A DNA stretch of 64,000 nt from Microbotryomycetes sp. JL201 (taxonomy: Eukaryota > Basidiomycota > Microbotryomycetes). The stretch covers positions 124,001 through 188,000 of the forward strand of contig JAQYUZ010000034.1 of NCBI GenBank assembly GCA_033819885.1. Direction: 5' to 3'. The position numbers and the translations under genes are program-made. This document shows positions 12,901 to 23,485 of this stretch, one piece after another (positions within the stretch are counted from its first letter, which is position 1; each line of letters opens with the position of its first letter). Under the pieces are notes generated by a model, which did not search any database, was not told the DNA's origin, and worked only from the letters and a program-made list of their open reading frames with translations.

Positions 12901-15900
12901 AGCGTGGACGTGAGCGTTTCCGTGTCGGCGCCGCAGGCGTTGAGCGTCTTGATAAGGTCGGCGACGATTCGCTGCACAGCATGGTCAGCCTCTTGACACG
13001 ATAGTGCAAAGGTACGGCCGCTTACAGCAGTCCTCATCGTAGTCAATCTAACCAGCAATTTGTATATCTCTAATCGTTGTTCACCTCGCAACGTCTTGAA
13101 CAGGCCTGCAGCCACAATCTGCAACGTTTTAGCTCGTAGCATCGCGCCCAGTCCGGTCTCGTCCTCGAGAGCCAGGACGCCCTTGAGCGTGTCGAACGCC
13201 TTATTATCAGTCGACTCGATCCATTTGCGGCTAGCGCCGCTAAAAGGTTGTACGAGCAATGTGCTGAACTCTTCCAGCATGGTCTGGTTGACAGTCGTGG
13301 ACAGTTCTGCGCGCTCATCGAACGGCGATTCGATCATCCGCTGCAAGACTGGTATGACCAAGGACGACTTGTTCTGGTCCGTCACGCCCGCCAAAGCTCG
13401 GAGCAGCGATGTCCGGGCGAATAAGCTTTGCCACGACATGACATGAGACATCAAGTAAACGACGACCTTGAATCTGAGCGAAGCTCTCTTCTTGGCGCCT
13501 TCGCCGTCTTTTGGGTCGAGCAGGGATTGGTGGAGCGTCGTGAGGAACGCGCCGTCCATCGAGATTTCGGTACGAGAAGCGAGCATCTTAGCCATATATG
13601 CTTTGACGTCAACGGCGTCGAGGTACTGCAAATGCTCTGTGCGAACCATTAGTCAATAAGGAGCTGACTATTAGTTCCTTTCAGCACTCACCAGAAGACG
13701 CGCCGTAAAAATGATCGCGACCGTAAACCGTTTTGATGTTTGGAGGTGCATTCGACTCGAAGACGGCTAGCAATTCGAGAGCAGCATTGCGCATTTTCTT
13801 GTTCGAGCTTTGTAGAGCAACCAACACGCTCGGCAAGACGGCTTGATAGTCGACAGGCTTGGCGACTTCGGGTAAGTGTTGGGCACGAACAAATGTTTTG
13901 GCGTCATTGAGAGCAGCGATTTGAAGCTCAGAGGGTTGTGTAGTCGATGTGTAAAGTGACGCAAAGAACGCGAGACTGTCGTCGAGAAGCATTCGCGTAA
14001 AGAGAGCTCGGAGAAGCAAAGTTGCCAGAGCACGACCTCCGGGCGTCGAGCCGGTGTGCGCAAAAGCATACACGGAGTGAGCGAGCTGGATATACTGACC
14101 TGTTTCATCGGACAGCTCGATCGTCAGCCACTTCCAGTTGCAGCCTTTGAGCGGTTGCAAAGTGGCGATCGATGCCAGCAGTGCGGCGGCTTCGACTCGT
14201 CGGACCGTCTTGAACGCGGAAGGTTTGGAGAAGACGGCCGACGCGACGACTGGAGCCAGAGATCCTTGCTCGTCAAGAACACCCTCTGGCTGGGCGCCTG
14301 TGAGAGAGTCGACCGTAATATGAGCGCCTCGGATCCTATTGAAGAGTGCGAAGGCGAAACCGAGTCGAGCAGTCTTGTCAAGTTTGGCAAGCAGCTTGAC
14401 AGAGACGAAGAGCGACGTGAGCTTGATCGTCAAGTCCAATTCAGCGGAAATCTGGCCTGCGACCGGCGTATGAAGCGAGTCGAGCACGAACGAAGTGGCC
14501 TCGACCTGCTCTTCTCCCGCAAGAGCCGCGATGTTTTTGGCGACAGTGTCGGCGACCTTGTCGTTGGTCGCCGAGCCGTTTTGAAGCACGCCGTCAGAAT
14601 CAATATCGAGCGTGAAAGCTTTGCCGACGCCTTTGATCCAGCCATGTTGCTTGTCGATGATCGAGCCTTTGAGTGCCTTGAAGGCGGCGACACGCTCTTG
14701 AGCATGAGTTCTACCGCTCAGAAGACGACTCCAATAGACAGTTTTGACAACGTCGCCCATGAATGCGGGATATTTCGCAACGAAAGGACCGGCAAGATAA
14801 GGCAGGACAACGTCGAGGACCGCAGCAGACGGCTGAGTGGCCAAATTGCTTCGAAGGGCAGCAAAGATCTGATCTTCAGTCAACACCTCGTGTACGACGG
14901 CAACAGCTTCTTGCGACAGAATGACCTGAGCCACTTCGAGGACTGGTTCCGAAAGACGCGAGATGAGGATCTCACGTAGAAAAGTTGGGTTGCCCTCGAG
15001 AAGACTTTCATGAGAAGCAATGATGTCCTGCAGTGCTTTGGCCCGAACGGCGACGTCTGAGCTTGTGGCGCTAAGAAACATGGTCGACGGCTCTCCCGCG
15101 ACGACCTTGCCACCAACGACAGTGTTTAAGATTGACCACAGCAGCGACAGATCATCCGTGTCGGTGGTTTTCTGGACCCATGCAGCTGTTGTGGACTCCC
15201 AAACGGCTGGCCAGCGCTGATAGACTTGCATCAAGCCCTTGAGGACAGGCGCCGGGTCAAGCTCTTGCGGCGACTGCAAGATTGCGTCGATAGCGGCGTC
15301 AATGACGATCGAAATGACGCTATCCGGCAAGACCAGAGACGCATCTGCCAGAGAGGGCTGCAAAAGCGACGAGAATAGATCGGCCGCTTCGGAAGATTGC
15401 AAGCTAGGCCGGGTAGGTCAGTAGAGCATGAGATGTGCATGCAGGCATTTCAGCTCACGCTTCAGAAGTCAGAGTACCTAAAAAAGGTTTCATGAAGCGT
15501 GCGGCGTTGTACTGATGGCTGAGCTGAAGAAGTAGCTGAGACAAGTTCCTGCAAGACAGCATTCAGTGGCGAACTTCTTCGCAAAATCCCAGACAAGCTT
15601 ACTCGACCCTCATCAACGCCTTCCAACCTGATCCTCCAAGAAATTTTTTGCCTTCGGAGACGGGTATGTCTCCGGTAGCAAGCTGCGACAACACGACAAG
15701 CGTCGTCACAAACGCTGCATCCGTCTCTTCGTCGCCGACCTCTTTGCGAGCCTTGTTGCTGACGATAGACTTGAGCACGACACGCAGCGTCTGCCCATCA
15801 AAGGGAAAGTGCATGGCAAAGCGAGCGAGGAGAATGTAGGTGGCAACGAGAACATCCGGGTGCTCTTTCGAGAGCTTGAGCGTATCGAGCAGGCACGCAA

Positions 15901-16721
15901 GTACTGCTGTGCGCTCACCGCTTGGAAGTCGTGTGCCAGCACGATCAAGATATGAAGCCACCGCCTGCAGCCAAAAGGCGACAAGTGCGCGGTGTGCCTT
16001 GCCCTCTGCCTGCTCGAGGTAGGATATGGGAAGGCGGATAATGTGTTCCATGAAAGCACGCGCGCTGTTATTGGTCGAGAATGGTGGAAATTGCGCTACT
16101 ACTTCGTCCAAAGCGACCGGCTGAAGGCTCTTGCGTGCCAGGACGAGTGGCGCAAAGTCTGACGCTTGAAGCGTTTGCTCATTGATGAGCGCGAGTGCAG
16201 AAGGGAAATGGGGGGTTGTATGGTATGGCAAAGACATGCCAATAAGCGCCGGCACATTGAGGTCGTTCACTCTGCAGGGCAGAATTCAGATTCTTAGTGT
16301 GCGCAGTCTAAGCTGTGGGCAGGCAACCGCGGCCGAAAGCGCACCTGAAACGCCTGATGAGCCACTCGAGTACTTGACCTGCCGGTTTCAAAAGCAAGTG
16401 CTTGCCGAGCAGGCGCAGGACGTTGTCTAGCGCCGCACCGAGCTTGTCGTTCTCGTCCTTTGAGAGTGCAGACCGGTCCGTCCTGCGCGCCTCTTCGCCG
16501 AGGACCCTGTGTTGATATTTTTCAAATGCGCTGTCAATTGCTTGCAACTGGTCCCACGCGCTGGACGCCGTCTGGTGCAGGTCCGCGAGCGAGACGGTCG
16601 CCGCAAACCGAGGCGTGTAGATGAAACTCGGCGGGTGCTTGAGCGCCTTTTGGCTGCTCAAACGAGCACCATCAAGCGTCTGCTGCTGGCGCTGTGCCAG
16701 CTGCGACGCCAAGCTCGTCAT
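9939..16721 (-). CDS. UTP10: U3 snoRNP / small-subunit processome protein Utp10 (HEATR1)
   Basis: Very large HEAT-repeat protein of the t-UTP subcomplex, needed in the nucleolus for rDNA transcription and early 18S pre-rRNA processing. The N-terminus MTSLASQLAQRQQQTLDGAR is the typical start of this family, followed by SFIYTPRFAATVSL. The rest is repetitive alpha-helical HEAT-like sequence. The C-terminus matches the conserved family end: ETTPFLSETLDE and then KRIEEHLGESLASYLEM. About 2,050-2,100 residues are predicted after removing roughly eight short introns (for example near 10499-10555, 10904-10962, 13650-13690 and 15403-15600), within the normal size for the family. The start at 16719-16721 has no competing in-frame ATG nearby. 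The gene shares a 240-bp divergent promoter with the first gene of the tubby-C-like array. Borders of some internal exons are approximate. Confidence 0.92.
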
Positions 16722-16961
16722 TCTGTCGCACGTGCGGAACGGTCGCACAAAAAAAAGCTCAAGGCGCAACGCCGAAGCATTTCAAGCGTGATGGGGCGGA
16801 AATTCTCCCTGTCACTCAATGTCATCTTTGACACGAAAAAGACACATCTATCTCTTTGCTCATCTACATTCGCATGGCCACCGTCTCGCTTGTTTCTCCT
16901 TCCTCGCTCCCTGCACTCATTGCGCCTTTGAAGTCTCGTACAAACATTGATCTCATTAACC
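16722..16961. promoter_or_regulatory. Divergent promoter UTP10 / tubby-C-like gene A
   Basis: Only 240 bp separate two start codons pointing away from each other, so the segment must serve both promoters and both leaders. A palindromic CACGTG E-box is at 16729-16734, 8 bp from the UTP10 start codon, and an A-run follows at about 16747-16754. Whether either element is functional cannot be told from sequence alone. Confidence 0.5.
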
Positions 16962-18033
16962 ATGGCGACCGTGACCCCTGAACGTGAGTTCTTGAACCCT
17001 AGGCTGCGATGGGCCGGCACGTGACCTTGACGCAAAATCTGTGGTTGCACGTCGAATACAGCCCCGGCATACATCGGCAGCCACCGAGAGCCATTCCAAG
17101 AAAGCTATGGCGACAGCTACCACAGTGATCAGTCGGATGGCCAGGCGCGCGGAGCATCCGAGTTCGAACATCTCGCCGATCCGAACGGAGAGATCACTCT
17201 GAAGATGTACAGGGGCAAGGGCGCACTGGCGGTGCATGACAGAGTCATCTTGTGTAAGATTGTCTGTGGCACCAAGCGCTGCGTTGGCCAAGTTTGATCA
17301 TCTCTGCTCGCTCTGCCAGGCAAGGATAGCGACGAGCCAGTGTTTTATGTAGACGTTGAGCAAGAGAACGCGTGGAAGAAGCAAGCAGGCGTCAATTTTA
17401 CCTTGCGTTCCAAATCAAAGGACGGCGTGCCACTCGCCACAGTTACAAAGATCCAGCGAAGGATCGAGGTTGCACTTCCGCAATCCAATCTGTACAAGTG
17501 CGAGTTGACAAAGTCGAGCTTACTATCGCGCTCGTACGAGCTGGTTGGTCCACCGCCGGACAATGCACATTTTAAATGGAAAATCTCGCGGCTAAGGCCG
17601 CACTATATTGCAAGCAGGCTGCCTCTCTCTGTATCGGCAGCACCTGACGCCCTGACTGATGATATAGCTCAAGCGCAAGACTGGATCGGCACAAGAAACT
17701 TGTGCCGCCTTCATGGTGCCCGATCTCCCAGGCCCGCGCGATGGCAATTTTGTGTTGGCAAAGGTTTGCTCTCCATGAGTGCCAGGCACGGTACACACTG
17801 ATGATTGAGAAATACTTGGATTCGCCGAGCAGAAGTATGCGGACGATTTACCACTATTCCTCGCGACCGGCATCGCGGTATGCTGTGAGCGGACAGAGCC
17901 TCCAACTTTGCTGGCGCTCGAGGCTGAGAGCAAATTTTCAGTGTTACGGCAATCAAAGGAGGGCCTGAGTAACTCGCCTGGAGTTGGGTACATGGGCGGC
18001 GGGGGCACTGGAGCCGGTGGCGGTGGATTTTGA
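16962..18033 (+). CDS. Tubby-C-like (DUF6593-like) protein, array member A
   Basis: First of five tandem paralogues and the most divergent. Spliced exons give MATVTPEPPAYIGSHREPFQ at the N-terminus (with a PPAY motif), a beta-rich core with VILCKDSDEPVFYVDVE and FTLRSKSKDG, the family signature SRSYELVGPPPDNAHFKWK, then KYADDLPLFLATGIAVCCER as the terminal hydrophobic helix and a glycine-rich tail. This layout (short N-terminal PY motif, tubby/LURP-one-like beta core, final hydrophobic helix, Gly-rich end) is what I recall for DUF6593 proteins of basidiomycetes; no function is established. The first intron is phase 1 as in B-E. The intron after HYI uses either a GC donor at 17610 (58 nt) or a weak GT donor at 17631 (37 nt); both keep frame. 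The family call is by pattern, not search. Confidence 0.7.
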
Positions 18034-18127
18034 CAGCGGCGAGTCAGTAGATCTCCTTTCGATGTTGTATTGTATTGTCAAGATACGGCTGTTGAACGTT
18101 CTCACCAGAACCCTGGAGCCTCCTAAA

Positions 18128-18149
18128 CCGGAACCGGCGGCGGTTCCGG
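18128..18149. other. Perfect hairpin between array genes A and B
   Basis: An inverted repeat with a 9-bp stem (CCGGAACCG paired with CGGTTCCGG) and a 4-base GCGG loop, 95 bp after the stop of gene A and 49 bp before the ATG of gene B. It could fold in either the 3' end of A or the leader of B. It may equally be a chance GC-rich palindrome. Confidence 0.6.
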
Positions 18150-18198
18150 ACTCCTGGATCCTGAACTTCTAAATCCACCCACCATCGCAAAGCAATTC

Positions 18199-19358
18199 AT
18201 GACTTATTCGAAATGTGAGTTCCACAAAGATGGTCCATTGCAACGTGTCTCATTTCTCGAGCTCGGCTGACGATGCCTCTTTCAGCGACGAAGACGCACG
18301 AGCCGACGTTGATCACAGATGACAACGTCTCTAGACTCAGCGAACAGCTTCCAGCGTATACTTCGCATCCCACCTTAAGTCAGTCCCACTCTCCACGGAT
18401 CACACATCAGAGCACGGGGCAGTGTTCGGGCGGCAACTTCTCGGCATTTGGCCTAACCGCTGACATCCCTTTGCTCTCTTGCGCACAGCATACGACACGT
18501 GGAATTTTGCAGACGACAAGCAAGATATTTCACTGATCGTGTACGGAAAAGACGGGCTCAAGGCGTGGTTCTCCCATGACTGCGAAATAAGAGGTCTGTT
18601 TAAAACTGAACTCCGAACAAAAGCAAGTTGTAAGCTTAGGAACGATCCTGCAGAGGAACGGAGTCAAAAGATATTGTACCACTTGTCGGGAAGCTACAAG
18701 CTTGTCGGAATGGATTTGAAACTCACGAAGCGAGACAACGACGGCAAACTGATTGGACAAGTTAAGAAAGGGTTTCTAGGCGGCATGAGGCTCAATATTA
18801 CAATGGCGTCAGTTCTCATCCTTCTCAAAAGAAACGGGATTATGTTCACAAGCTGAGGTTGGCTGCACAGCGACGGTTGGCAGACGAAACTTGTTCGTAG
18901 TCACTTGTTTTCGACTTCGTTTTCTTTCGAATCTCCAGACGGCTCGGTGTTCAAGTGGAAATCGAGACTGAAGCTCTCAGGATCCATCAAAGTGAGCTGA
19001 TAGCATGGAACAGCAGTTGTGGCACATTGACGTATCTCTCGCCCAGCTCATCAAAACGAGCAAGCATGATTCAGCACGCGATGCGGATCTTGAAGACGAT
19101 CAAGACGAAGAGGATACGGGCAAAGTCGTCGCGGAGTGGAAGGAAACGTTAACATTGTCGAGCAAGGCCTTGCGCTTGACAATCCGACAGGTTTGTCCCT
19201 CCCAAACCTAAAAACACGCGCAGCTAATAGAGTGGGTTCGACAGCAATATGCGCACCTTACAGATCTGTTTCTGACCACAGTGCTAGGCTGGGAAGCTCT
19301 TGCTGTTGAAGAGTATCGCCGGACCACTGCCGCGGGCGGCGATAATTCTCACACCTGA
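18199..19358 (+). CDS. Tubby-C-like (DUF6593-like) protein, array member B
   Basis: Second array member, closest to C. Exons join in frame to give MTYSKS at the start, SEQLPAYTSHPTL with an LPAY PY-type motif, TYDTWNFADDKQDISLIVYG, ILYHLSGSYKLVGMDLKLTK, GWQTKLVRSHLFSTSFSFES then PDGSVFKWK, an acidic DDQDEEDTGKVVAEWKET strand, and QYAHLTDLFLTTVLGWEALA as the terminal helix. Six introns; their phases (1, 1, 1, 2, 0, 0) match gene C exactly, which supports both models. The start at 18199 is chosen because it gives the same 16-nt first exon and phase as the other members. About 265 residues with no signal peptide. The fold assignment is inference from shared motifs; the role is unknown. Confidence 0.75.
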
Positions 19359-19656
19359 CACATGTAATCAAACAAAAACAAGCTGATGAAAGAGCTTTGT
19401 AGTGTGTCCGGGGCTCCAGCGTCTCAATGAGCTAGGACCCTCAGCGAGAGCAGAGGTGGCGACGTCACTCGCCTCCTAACTTGAAAGCAACATATGATCA
19501 CTGAGCAGCATGGGGCGAACAATACTTCGTGGGAGCTTACAATAATTTCATACGAGATTTTGCAGCTACTTATTCGAAAATGAAAATAATGCAGATCTTC
19601 AACCGGAACTTACATCGGTTCTAGCTTGTTGGACTGAAGGCAAGATCGAGTCGGAC

Positions 19657-20858
19657 ATGGCCGATTCAAAAGGTGAGCCTAGCGAGAACGATGCTCTCGT
19701 CCTTTTGACATTTGAGTGTCCTCTCCTGCGGCTGCTTAACGGGCATGTGTATCCACAGCACACGGGGACAAGGCTACGTCATTGCTGGCCGACGACACGG
19801 CATCGATGGCCACGATGGAGACGGCGGTCAGCGAGCAACTTCCACCTTATACCGAGTCCCCTTCACACAGTGAGTCACAGCCGACAGTACAGAGGTCGGC
19901 CGTTTCTTGAAACCGGGCAAGAGTCTTGGCGTTCGCACGTGACTTCTGACAGTCGCTTCTCACTAGTAAGCCTACGACACGTGGAATTTTGCAGGCCGTC
20001 AACAAGACTTGTCGTTTCTCGTGTTTGGCGGAGCGAGCTTGAAGGACTATTTCTCACATGACTGTCAAATCAGAGGTCAGCTTTGCCATTGGAGTCAGCA
20101 GCAACTCCTCGAGTTGACGAAACGTGACCCTCGGTGTAGATGAGCACACTCAAGAAAATGTGTACTATTGCTCAGGCAGCCGTGACTTCCTTCATATGGT
20201 CCTCAGGCTCCAGAAGGGAGGTAAAAAGGATGGTAAAAACGTCGGCCAGATCAAAGTTCGCAGCATGAAGTTGGGAGTGGTCATGGGGTGAGGCTAGGCG
20301 ATAAGAAAAGCTGCGTGCTGTACTCGATGTGCTCACTCACGGTTCAGCGATGGCTGGCAAACGAAACTCGTTCGATCACACGGATTCTCAAACTCGTTCT
20401 CGTTCGAGGCTCCGGACGGCTCGACTTTTAAGTGGAAGGCAAGGTTGTCGACGTTTGGTGCTGTCAAAGTGAGTTCCAATTCGCGACTATCAGCGTAGCA
20501 GGGCTGAACCCACTGCGGCAATTTTCAGCTCATCAAACAAAGCAAAGCCGATTCAACTAGAGATGCCCGACACGAGAAGGACGAAAGCGATGATGACATT
20601 GGTCAAGTCGTTGCGGAATGGAAGGAACATCCCAAATTTACAAACAAAACCTTGCATTTGACAGTCAGACAGGTACGTGCAAGCGTCACACCTGCGAAAA
20701 CTGTGACAAGTGCTAATTCTCTTCATATTTCTGAATTGATACAGCAATATGCGCATCTGACGGACTTGTTCTTGATTACAGCGCTCGGTTGGGAAGCCCT
20801 TGCCATTGAGGAAGGGTGGCGTGCCGCCATCGTCGGCGGCGATAGGACTGGAAAGTAG
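19657..20858 (+). CDS. Tubby-C-like (DUF6593-like) protein, array member C
   Basis: Third member and sister of B: same six introns and phases, and near-identical blocks such as TYDTWNFAGRQQDLSFLVFG, FSHDCQIR, GWQTKLVRSHGFSNSFSFEA then PDGSTFKWK, DDDIGQVVAEWKE and QYAHLTDLFLITALGWEALA. The N-terminal exon pair gives MADSKAHGDK and SEQLPPYTESPS, an LPPY motif at the same place as LPAY in B and PPAY in A. About 265 residues. The 298-bp gap before it and the 165-bp gap after it contain no further gene I can support. Function unknown; probably a soluble beta-barrel-like domain with a C-terminal hydrophobic helix. Confidence 0.75.
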
Positions 20859-21023
20859 TTGGAGACCTTCTGTAATGATAATTGTCAGTGAAGAATAGCC
20901 GAAAGCGGCTTTCAACCAGTTCGGATGATGGAACAGGAGCCCTTGAGCTGGCTCCGCGGAGCTGGGCCTGTCAACAATTCGAAATGCACTGGCAAAGTTC
21001 ATCCTCAGCAAGACCCCTCGATC

Positions 21024-21929
21024 ATGACGCGATCCTCCAGTGAGTCTCATTGAATGAACAGCAAGCATGATTCTATCTCACTCTACCACGCAGCATTTAA
21101 CAGCGTATTCGACCCGGTTAGCCGCAAAAACCTTCCCGTTTCGTTGGACGAGCTCAGCTTGCACGAAGCATCTGACCCAACCCCAGCTCCGAATCAAGAC
21201 TTCCCAGCAAATACTTCCGATTTCAACATGTATGATCTCGGTCGTTCGGGGAATCCCATCATCCTGGATGTGTGGGGCGAGAAACTCAGCGAGATGCACG
21301 ACTTTTTCGTGGCCGAAACAGACTCGGACGAAATATTGTTCCATCTCAAGGGACCGTGGAAGTGGATCGGACTTGACCTTGCGTTATTGGAAGGCAGGGA
21401 CGGAGAGCAAGTCGGCAGGGTCAAGAAGGAGGCATTTGAGCAAACACACATTGCGGTCGCTCTGTGAGCATGTTCATGATTCCATTACTTCCTGGTGCAG
21501 GGGTATGACAGCGGTTTTCTCTGGGGTGTTTCTCAGCGCTGGCTGGCAAGCTGATTTCAAACGGAGTTCGGCCTTGTCGAATACGTTTCGGTTTGTTGGT
21601 CCAGATGGCGCAAAGTACGCGTGGAAGAACTACGGTCTCGGCAATTCGGCAAGAGTAAGCGGAACTCCAGTCTCTTGCTCAGCCAGAGTTTTGACACCGC
21701 AATGATACAGCTGTTCAAAACGGGTATACGCGATGACGACACTGGACACCAAGTCGCAAAATGGCGCGTTGTTACCGACGGCTTCAAAAAACAAAACCAA
21801 CTCATCGTGCAACCGGAAGTTGCTACAATCTGCGATGCTATTTTGCTGACAGCTCTCGCGTTTGAGGCGAACGCGATAGAGCATTACTCTTCTATGCCTG
21901 CAGCGACAGGTCGCATTCGTTCACGTTAG
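21024..21929 (+). CDS. Tubby-C-like (DUF6593-like) protein, array member D
   Basis: Fourth member, sister of E. I place the start at 21024, not at the longer-looking 21054 ATG, because ATGACGCGATCCTCCA followed by a phase-1 intron reproduces the first exon of every other member and rejoins the same frame at TFNSVFDP. The core reads FNMYDLGRSGNPIILDVWG, EILFHLKGPWKWIGLDLALL, AGWQADFKRSSALSNTFRFV then GPDGAKYAWK, a charged DDDTGHQVAKWRV strand, and a final helix TICDAILLTALAFEANAIEH. Compared with B and C it lacks introns 2, 3 and 6 and has no N-terminal PY motif. About 255 residues. Same unknown function; the loss or gain of introns splits the array into B/C and D/E subgroups. Confidence 0.72.
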
Positions 21930-22249
21930 CATTGTTTGTTTTCTAGTTTGCGGATGCACCTCCTGCAATTAGTATGTGAACGGACGATGACGCCCCTTCG
22001 AGCTTGACAGAATTTGAAAGAGGCACAGCCACGCTGCTGCTTCCAAACAGCACGTGACCAGGTCCATTGTTTCGACGGGAGCTCATCCCCTTTTTGGACT
22101 GCCGCAGCACCGCCTGAGCAGCATTCTCGCCCAGCCTCGGAGTTTCCTCTCCGAGTCCGGAGGCAGCGCCACTCGAAAGACCCCTCGGTGGGCTCAAAAA
22201 GGGCCAGCGACTCCGGGATGTCTCTAGATCTTTTCGTCAGTGTTTGAAA
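21930..22249. other. Intergenic region between array members D and E
   Basis: About 320 bp with no supported gene. It should contain the 3' end of D and the promoter and leader of E. Open frames in it are short and show no resemblance to the array. Confidence 0.5.
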
Positions 22250-23180
22250 ATGAGCTCGCTCTACCGTGAATGTCAGTTTCTTGGGTTGTTTGCCCGGATC
22301 CACGCTAATTTCAACGGTAGCCTTCGCCGCGAGCTACGAAGAGGAGGACCGATACGGCAAGGCTTCTTACGACTCGTGGTTCGGTGACTTAAGCGAGCGG
22401 CACGGTGGTACAGATTCAGTCACACCACAATCCTTTGACACGTACGGGTTTGGACGACGAGGTGGCGCCACCTCGCTCGATGTATTCGGCCGCAAATGGA
22501 CCGAGTTGCACGAATGGGAAGTGGTCGAGACGGGTCGTCAAGATATTTTGTTCCACCTCGGTGGCAAATTCAAGATGCTTGGCATGTCTTTGAGATTGAC
22601 TCGCAATGAAAAAGACGGACCATTGGTCGCTGCCATCGAGAAAGCTGCATTCAAGCAAAGTGAGATGGACATTGCCATGGCGTGAGTACTCTTACATGCG
22701 GGTCGCGCCGCGCGAGCCCGTGACTGACTCCTATTGATGAAATGCGACAGAGCTGGCTGGTCGACAAGGTTCAAGCGACCGAATATTCTCACTAATACCT
22801 TTGTCTTTCGAGGTCCGGACAACCAAGAGTACAAGTGGAAGCAGACGATGTCGCTTGGTGCCAAGGCAAGCAGAAACTTTGGCGAAAGCCACATTCAAAT
22901 CGTCTGACGTTCGTGCCGTCGACAGCTCGTCAACGACAACGATCAAGTTGTTGCGACATGGGAGGTGGTCTACTCGGGCAAGAGCAAGAGTAACCGACTA
23001 TTGATTCAGCCGGTGAGTCGAGCTGCTAATTCGTCCCCGTCACGAGTTGGTCGTTGATCATTTCGTCGGCAGCCTGTCACATTCATGACTGATGTCGTAC
23101 TGGCAACAATTCTTGCATGGGAAGCGTATGCAGTAGAAACGCTGCGATCATCAACTTCGGCTGGCGGTCAAGCCAAATGA
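22250..23180 (+). CDS. Tubby-C-like (DUF6593-like) protein, array member E
   Basis: Last member. The first exon MSSLYRE ends in a phase-1 intron, then SFAASYEEEDRYGKASYDSW, FDTYGFGRRGGATSLDVFG, ILFHLGGKFKMLGMSLRLTR, AGWSTRFKRPNILTNTFVFR then GPDNQEYKWK, LVNDNDQVVATWEVVYSGKS and the terminal helix VTFMTDVVLATILAWEAYAV. About 255 residues. The intron after YKWKQTMSLGAK starts with GCAAGC (22866-22925), a GC-AG intron: reading through gives a stop, and splicing restores the family sequence exactly. It lacks introns 2 and 3 of B/C but retains the last one. Function unknown; the family call rests on shared motifs. Confidence 0.75.
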
Positions 23181-23485
23181 GCCCGTCCAAACGGATGTAG
23201 CTTGTACATGTTTTTGTATGACTTGATCTTTCTGTGCCTGTCTTTAAAGTCGAGTGTTCTCGAACCGAGTTTGGCTCCAGGCAGGGCTGGGTGTATGCAC
23301 CATTTTCAGCTGTGGTCAAAGAACGAAGACCTCAAATGTGCTGATAAGGTTGTGGTAGTTGATCGTGCCCGGTACGAGTGACTGGCTGCCATTGCTACAA
23401 GGTGGTCCCCCCCTGTCTTTGCGCGCGTCGAACAAGGCCGCGCGCGTTTTTTTGCGGCTCCTCTCATCTTTGCCTGAAACCCACG
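23181..23485. other. Intergenic region before eIF5A
   Basis: About 305 bp holding the 3' end of array gene E and the eIF5A promoter and leader. A C-run at about 23407-23413 and a pyrimidine-rich leader just upstream of 23486 are visible. No gene is seen. Confidence 0.5.

Noticed and set aside
14056-14979. 307-codon plus-strand frame inside UTP10
   Set aside because: Lies fully antisense to a well-supported UTP10 exon; a GC-driven shadow frame with no recognisable domain.
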